NCBI RefSeq assembly: GCF_040869045.1
Contig: NC_090320.1
Span: 241,986,978-242,050,977 of the forward strand
Source: Eurosta solidaginis
Taxonomy: Eukaryota > Arthropoda > Insecta > Diptera > Tephritidae
Direction of reading: 5' to 3'
DNA length: 64,000 bases
Part shown: in pieces, positions 57,800 to 64,000 of the stretch
Numbering within the stretch: the first letter of the stretch is position 1
Layout of the letters: every line of letters starts with the position of its first letter
Notes under the pieces: model-generated
The model's database searches: none
Seen by the model: the letters and a program-made list of their open reading frames with translations, nothing else
Told to the model about the DNA's origin: nothing
Position numbers and translations under genes: made by a program

Positions 57800-60244
57800 T
57801 GTATATATAGTTCGTATGAAAAGATGCATATTATGCGTTTTTTTTAACCTTTTCCATATTAATAATAGTTGTTTTGTTATTAACATTTTTTATTAATGAC
57901 AAAAAAAACCATTTATTAATAATAAATAAATAGTACCTTCCCACTCCCACCAATGATCAACCACAAACCGTTCTTGAATTGATATTAATCAAACCCTACG
58001 TGGGGTTTGGTTTAAATGAGCACAGAAGGTTCACACATCAATACCAAATTGGTCATAAAATATGAAAATGTGCTTGGAAAAACTTATCTTAAAACAAGTA
58101 AGGAAGGCTAAGTTCGGGTGTAACCGAACATAAAAATACTCAGCTGAGAGCTTTGGAGACAAAATAAGGGAAAATCACCATGTAGGAAAATGAACGTAGG
58201 GTAACCCTGGAATGTGTTTGTATGACATGGGTATCAAATGGAAGGTATTAAAGATAATTCTAAAAGGGAGTGGGCCATAGTACTATAGGTGGACACCATT
58301 TCAGGATATCGTCATTAAGGTGGACCAGGGGTGCTTGTACGATTTGGGATCAAATGAAAGGCGTTAATGAGTATTTTAAAAGGTAGTGGGCCTTAGTTCT
58401 ATAGGTCGACGCCTTTTCGAGATATCGCCATAAAGGTGGACCAGGGGTGACTCTAGAATGTGTTTGTACGATATGGGAATCAAATAAAAGGTGGTAATGA
58501 GTATTTTAAAAGGCAGTTGGCCTTACTTCTATAGGTGGACGCCTTTTCGAGATATCTCCATAAAGGTGGACCAGGGGTGAATCTAGACTTTGTTTGTACG
58601 ATGTGGTAATCAGATGAAAGGTGTTGCTGAGTATTTTTAAAGGGAGTCGGCCATAATTCTATAGGTGGACGCCTTTTCGAGATATCTCCATAAAGGTGAC
58701 CAGGGGTGACTCTACAATGTGTTTGTACGATATGAGTATTAAATTTAAGGTATTAATGAGGGTTTTAAAAGGGAGTGACCCTTAGTTGTATTTGTGAAGG
58801 CGTTTTCGAGATATCGACCAAAATGTGGACCAAGGTGACCCAGAAGATCATCTGTCGGGTACCGCTAATTTATTTATATATGTAATTCCACGAACAGTAT
58901 TCCTGGCAAGATTCCAAGGGCTTTTGATTTCGCCTTGAAGGACTTTTTCATTTTATTCTACTTAATATGGAAGGTGTCACACCCATTTTACAAAGTTTTT
59001 TTCAAAGTTATATTTTGCGTCAATAAACCAATCCAATTCCAATGTTTCATCCCTTTTTTCATATTTGGTATAGAATTATGGCTTTTTTCGATATCGAAAA
59101 AGTGGGCGTGGTCATAGTCGGATTTCGGCCATTTTATATACCAAGATAAAGTGAGTTCAGATAAGTACGTGAACTAAGTTTGGTAGACATAAATCGATTT
59201 TTGCTCAAGTTATCGTGTTAAGGGTCGAGCGGAAGGACAGACGGTCGACTGTGTATAAAACTGGGCGTGGCTTTAACCGATTTCGTCCATTTTCACAGAA
59301 ACCAGTTATCGTCAGAATATATTCCCCTACTAAATTTCACAAGGATTGGTTAATTTTTGTTCGACTTATGGCATTAAAAGTATTCTAGACTAATTAAATG
59401 AAAAACAGCGGAGCCACGCCCATTTTCATATTCTCTTTTTTTTTTTTTTGTATTTGGTTGCACACTATCATTACTGTAGTTGAATATTGACATAATTTAC
59501 TTTTATACTGTAAACATATTCAATTTTTTGTTATAATTTGACTTAAACAATTTTTTTTTTTTAAGTGGGCGTCTTCGTCATCCGATTTTGCTAATTTGTA
59601 TTTAGCACACATATAGGAATAGGTGTAACGCTCTTGCCAAATTTCATCATGATATCTGCAACGACTGCCAAATTACCTTCTTTCAAAAGTGGGCGGTGCC
59701 ACGCTCATTGTCCAAAACTTTACAAATTTTCTATTCTGCGTCATAAGTTCAACTCACCTACAAAGTTTCATCACTTTGTCCGTCTTTGGTAATGAATTAT
59801 CACACTTTTTCGGTTTTTCGAAATTTTCGATATCGAAAAAGTGGGCGTAGTTATTGTCCGATTTTGTTCATTTTAAAGAGCGATCTGAGATGAGTGCCCA
59901 GGAACCTACATACCAAATTTCATCACGATACCTCAACATTTACTCAAGTTATCGTGTTTACGGACGGACAGACGGACGGACGGACATGGCTAAATAAATT
60001 TCTTTTTTCGCCCAGATCATTTTGATATATAAAAGTCTATATCTATCTCGATTAGTTTATGCCGTTACGGATTACCGTTATGCGAACAAAGTTAATATAC
60101 TCTGTGAGCTCTGCTCAGCTGAGTATATATAACAAGCGCAATCGGTCACGAGTTAAGAAAAAACGTACTTAACATACTTTCGTCAACAAATGTTCTTAAT
60201 CTTGAACTTGTTTCGTTCGTTTTAGGACGATTTTTCTCTAAGTG
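57800..60244. mobile_element. Second copy of the CTCAGAGAAA transposon, split
   Basis: Left part (to 58098) matches 14270-14622: gcatattatgcg, agtaccttNcc.ctcccacca, aaggttcacaNatcaatacc, gtgcttggaaaaact. Right part (60131-60244) resumes with cggtcacgagttaagaaaa and ends acgatttttctctaagtg. The left TIR is not recognisable, so the 5' part is eroded. It is interrupted by Helentron-like copy H. Confidence 0.78.
58095..60126 (-). mobile_element. Helentron-like element, copy H
   Basis: Left edge CAAGTAAGGAAGGCTAAG with hairpin GTTCGG-GTGTAA-CCGAAC and CTCAGCTGAG, about five ~129-bp units, body, then 5' end ..GAGCTCTGCTCAGCTGAGTAT at 60126. AACAAG stands on both sides (58093-58098 and 60131-60136), and the unoccupied copy has a single AACAAG at 14617-14622. 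Some of this may be element sequence, since all copies end CTTG. Shows that the family still had transposed after this transposon spread. Confidence 0.85.
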
Positions 60245-60841
60245 TATGAATTAAGAACTTTTCGAGCAGAAGTGAACAGTTAGTTACCTCGACAATAAAA
60301 GTCACGATATGCGATAATAATTCCTAAAAGCCCAGCAACAGTCGGTTTTAAAGGGAGCTTTGATTTAAAACCACTACCAAACAATGTACACTATGACCAT
60401 GATGACAGTCTCCCTCAATTCTAGTTTTCAGGCATACCAGATTCAGTTGTGAATAAATTGTTGGCAAGTTTTTGCAAATAAAGTTAGTGTGAGCGTATCT
60501 TGGCATATCTAAAGGAAAAAAATCGATGAAAAGTAGAAATGAGCTGACTTAATCGAAAAATAATTTAAACCAACCTTCATGCATGAATTTGATAAATAAA
60601 GGATATTTTATATGAAAACATGCTGGAAGACTAGCTTGCACCAATGCAAAGCAGTCGGATTTACAGCTACTATACCTGAAACAATCGGCGACTGTTTATG
60701 CTTAATATTAGAATAATAAATTTCCAACTTAGTGCTGTAATTTCATTTCTAGAGGCTTGCAGTATTGATATTTCTAACCCTATACTTTTATCCTACTAGG
60801 TACATATGTATGTATGTTTGCAAATGCATTATATTACTTAC
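60245..60841. other. No recognisable gene; possible intron
   Basis: Unique-looking sequence. If the minus-strand exon at 60842 is real, this is the start of its downstream intron. Confidence 0.35.
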
Positions 60842-60975
60842 CAGATACTCCACTTAATATCCCTCCAACGGGATTCTCTTTGAATTGAGCCTGCTCTACT
60901 GCAATCAAAAATGATTTTGTACTAGCGGCAATACGATGTCCATCACTACCACCAACAGCAAGTAAGACACAATTG
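60842..60975 (-). CDS. Candidate internal exon of unknown host gene
   Basis: On the minus strand a frame open across 134 nt translates with balanced, non-repetitive composition, including NCVLLAVGGSDGHRIAAS and later VEQAQFKENPVGGILSGVS. It ends exactly at a consensus splice donor, CTG|GTAAGT (intron starts at 60841). An acceptor CAACTCAG| can be placed at 60976, but its pyrimidine tract is weak. Upstream in frame is a stop, as expected for an exon. I do not recognise the protein. No partner exon was found, so the flanking introns would be long. It could be a chance frame; nothing repetitive nearby explains it. Confidence 0.33.
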
Positions 60976-61988
60976 CTGAGTTGTTGACTTGTTGGTCATC
61001 ACTGTCTTAGTTGCAAAAAAATCAAAATTCCAAAAGACCAAAAGCAAAAAAACAACCACAACGAATGTAACGAACCGTGATACAATGAAATACAAAGCGC
61101 AAACGAAGCCAAACACAATGCGGAAGCGGATATATCCAGATCCAGAACACTGCTGTATTGTACCTACATACATAAATAATACAGGGCCGGCTTGACTTAT
61201 ATAGCTGACTTATTTTGTGCCAAGCTGTTTTTGATGTCTTCTGCTTTCAACTTAAGCTAACCAATGTTCTGATACTGTAGCTGGATAGCTTTGTGACGGC
61301 TAGACGGGCTGTAAGGTGTGTTTTTTCTTGGTTTATTTCGCTTGCTTGATTGTCTATTTGTTTGTCTTCTTGCCTGTGTACTTCAGCACTTATGCGATTG
61401 CGTTTCCTTGCTTTCCGCCTTTGGGTTCTTTCCGTTTGTTTATTTATTTGTTCGTTTGACTGTCAGTTGGATTTTAAATGCCTTTCTCTTTCCTGCTCTT
61501 TTCGAAGTTCTTTTGAAATATTGTTGTATATAGTTTCGTTGCTACTTCCTCTTTTTATTTATTTTTTGTAACTTTTTTTTATTTATTCATTCTTATTTTT
61601 ATATGCATACATACTCACACTCTATTTGCTATCATGTCCAGTGTGTATGTGTGTGTGAGTTGGTTTGTTGCTGACGCTCGATTTGCGCTGTTTATTATTA
61701 TTTAGTTTTTTTGTTTCCCTTTTTCACTTGAGTTTATTTTTGTTATTGTTTTTGCTCTATTTTTCATATATCTTCAGCGTAGTTTATTTATATCTTTTCT
61801 TACACAAACATACAATAAACCGCTTTCGTCCGATATGAAATATTTTTTCTTTTTATATTCTGTTATTTGTTGTTGTGTTTTATTATCAGCTCAAGTTGTT
61901 ATAAAGTTCTGCTATTATTCCGTCTATAAATGTTGTACCTCATACAATCAATTTAATTTTTTTTTGCTATAAGCGGATTTGCTTAGTA
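60976..61988. other. No recognisable gene; T-rich
   Basis: T-rich sequence with frames of Leu/Phe/Cys-rich translation at 61318-61571. No exon supported. Confidence 0.45.
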
Positions 61989-62609
61989 CAGTAGACGCTC
62001 ACAAATTATAACCACTTTGATTTTAGGGTGATTCTAATTGTATAATGTTTTTTGTGATGTTTTTAATTGTATAAAACCTTAAAAATTAAGTCAATTTGAA
62101 CTAAAAAACTACAACAAAATTTTGTCTTATTTAATTTTATTCATAAAAACTAGAAAATATAAGATAACGATGAAGTACAATACATATCACATGTTTTCTT
62201 TTATTAAATATACACATGTGTATATATACGGTAAATCAAAAAAAAGATCCAAAAAACAAAAACTCCAATTACATAAAATATATTTTTTCAATAAAAATAC
62301 ATAAAAGATCGACAGAAACACATTAAAAAAGCTGAAATTGAAATAAAAACTTCATAACTAATATTCAGCTATGTGCAATGATTTTTTGTGAGCTTCATGA
62401 TATGTATTAGAAACAGCGTTTAAAATTTATGGTTTATTCGAGTTGATATAGGTTATTGCAGATGGCGCCACATCAAGTTCTGGGGCTAACCGCTTCGATT
62501 CTAACCGAATTTTCGATTCTAATTTCAGATCGTGTAATGTATTGAAAAAGTTGATTCTAATTTCTGGACATTCTAATTACTAAAGGTTCTAATTTGTAAG
62601 CGACTACTG
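61989..62609. mobile_element. pogo/Tc1-like non-autonomous element
   Basis: A 621-bp stretch with imperfect TIRs CAGTAGACGCTCACAAATTA and CAGTAGTCGCTTACAAATTA. The left end is preceded by TA; on the right the expected TA reads CA, so the TSD has decayed. TIRs starting CAGTA with a TA target are typical of pogo/Tigger. The interior is AT-rich with repeated gattctaatt phrases. No transposase. Confidence 0.72.
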
Positions 62610-63398
62610 CATTACCGCTTTTCTACCTTCGAAAATTTAAGTACAGAGTTCTGCTATTGTACTATGCAACTTTCTTTTCGTACTTTTTATCTTATGTTTT
62701 TTTTTCTTATTCTCACTTCAAAATGCCTCAACTAACATACGCGAATTTGAATTCACGTTCAGGTTGGCTTCCTTCTATCGCTTGAAGGGTGGCTTCCTCC
62801 TGTTGCTTGAAATCACTTCCTTATTGGCGTGTTCATTCTACTTATATATTTTTTACATTCACTTGGCGTTCTACTTTTACCAGTGTTTTTGCTTACTGTT
62901 ATGCTTATTACAGCAACAATGTCAGGGCTTATGCTCTTTACATTTGTTTTTTTTTATTTGTTGCTATTGTTGTCGTTTAACAAAAAAAAATCAATCACAT
63001 GCGACTTGCAGCTGTTCGTGGCGTACTAAATGCATAGAGGGCAGTGGGCGTGCGGCGCGTGGTGGATGTGAACTCAATAAATGCGTTGCACTTCCATGTG
63101 CGTACTTCGTTTTGTCCTTTCTTTCCTCTCTTTCTTTCTTCTCCCCTCCTTCTCTTTTCTTGTTCCGTTTTTGCTTTTTATTTAGTTTAGACTTACTTGT
63201 TTTTTATTTTGATTCCTTACTTTCTTGTAATACTTCTTATACTTAGTTCTTTTCCTCTGTTATTATGTTGAATTTGTTTTATTTAGAATAAATTTATTCT
63301 TTTTAAATCCATTTACTTATTATTGAATTGATCTTCTTCTACTAACTTTTCTTTCACTTATTTGCCTATTTAACCTCAAATATGCGCTTAGTGTCTTA
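62610..63398. other. Pyrimidine-rich non-coding stretch
   Basis: T/C-rich. A 160-codon plus-strand frame (62764-63246) and two overlapping shorter ones translate to Leu/Phe/Cys/Tyr runs from T-rich DNA. All three frames being open argues against coding. Confidence 0.6.
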
Positions 63399-63622
63399 AG
63401 CTGGAGTCATTGGTGCCGTATGTCGTATCGCTGTATCCGTATCCCTAACGTAATCAGCTGTTTATCGTTACGACGGAAACCAAAACCCAATTGGTTGGCT
63501 ACGATACGGTTACGACCTTAGCGGCACCAATAATCGATTGCATTGATTCTCATAAGGTTGGTCGAATCAGCTGTTATAAGGTTACCGATACGGTTACCGA
63601 TAAAGCACCAATGTCTCCAGCT
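63399..63622. mobile_element. PIF/Harbinger-like MITE, 224 bp
   Basis: TIRs AGCTGGAGTCATTGGTGC and its near complement GCACCAATGTCTCCAGCT. TSD TTA at 63396-63398 and 63623-63625. Internal gttaccgatacggttaccga and cgtatcgctgtatccgtat blocks are inverted relatives. No coding capacity; the 88-codon frame starting at 63491 merely runs through it. Confidence 0.82.
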
Positions 63623-64000
63623 TTAACGTTCACTGCTGCCCACTCCAACTGCCTCGTTAAGCGCTTGAACTCTTCCACACAGCGTGCTTGCGATGCCGTT
63701 GCGATGTGTGATCATCTGCTCTGTTCGCCGCATACACCCAATTACTTGGAACGATAAACGTTCATTTATCAATAAATTAGGTACATACTTTATTTATTTA
63801 TTGCTTCCTCTTAGCTGTTTCTTTTGCTTTTTGGTTTGTATTTGCTCATGCTTTGTGAGCTGTCAAAATGAAATATTTGCAAACTTATTTTAAGCAGAAA
63901 TATGCCAACCAAATAATGTTGCCGAAAAATTCTAAATTCACATTCACGCCGCTTTATTTTCCACTCTCATATTGCTTTAACATTGTTTTCTGATATTCCC
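63623..64000. other. No recognisable gene
   Basis: A GC-richer patch at 63630-63750 is open on both strands but shows no recognised domain or convincing splice pair; the rest is AT-rich. Confidence 0.35.

Noticed and set aside
62764..63246. 160-codon hydrophobic frame resembling a membrane protein
   Set aside because: T/C-rich DNA gives Leu, Phe, Ser and Cys in any frame; all three plus-strand frames are partly open and no start or splice context supports it.
63491..63757. 88-codon plus-strand frame
   Set aside because: It starts inside a PIF-like MITE and runs out into flanking DNA; the flank is open on the other strand as well.
1..64000. CRISPR array, rRNA, complete tRNA or bacterial-type operon
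   Set aside because: None of the tandem arrays has short repeats with unique spacers, and no RNA gene signature or ribosome-binding-site pattern is seen.

Overview
The window looks like repeat-packed, AT-rich nuclear DNA of a higher fly, most probably a tephritid fruit fly. That placement rests on the type of repeats present and on TATA plus TCAGT initiator signals in the LTRs; it is an inference, not a database result. I see no complete host gene, rRNA, tRNA or CRISPR array. The best host-gene candidate is one short minus-strand exon at 60842-60975. Almost every longer open frame lies in a decayed transposon or in a tandem repeat whose period is near a multiple of three.

Layout. 0-5.9 kb: a 313-bp dimeric tandem repeat, a 0.4-kb foldback, a possible RT fragment, then a ~132-bp host repeat carrying a hAT-like and a PIF/Harbinger-like MITE, each with a clean target-site duplication (TSD). 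6-20 kb: decayed LINEs of the RT plus RNase H type, one nested inside another with a 10-bp TSD, copies of a dispersed repeat, a TIR transposon at 13.8-14.7 kb and a partial LTR. 20-31 kb: the first three copies of a Helentron-like family, a SINE-like fragment, and a long foldback next to a 116-bp tandem array. 31-43 kb: LINE and RTE-like fragments, two with intact (F/Y)ADD catalytic motifs. 43-45.5 kb: a LINE interrupted by a solo LTR, which is itself interrupted at its 3' flank by a 996-bp TIR element. 45.6-60.2 kb: four more Helentron-like copies, one with a ~15-unit, ~129-bp array, a solo LTR with perfect TSD, an RTE tail inside a foldback MITE, and a Helentron-like copy inside a second copy of the 13.8-kb transposon. 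60-64 kb: mostly unique sequence, a pogo-like element and a PIF-like MITE.

Nothing here works together as a pathway. The history can be read from insertions: several filled sites can be compared with an empty site elsewhere in the same window, giving exact junctions and relative ages. The most interesting system is the Helentron-like family: asymmetric terminal inverted repeats, hairpins at both ends, an internal ~129-bp minisatellite that expands from ~3 to ~15 units, and two 5'-end variants in which a 4-bp stem is kept by paired base changes.
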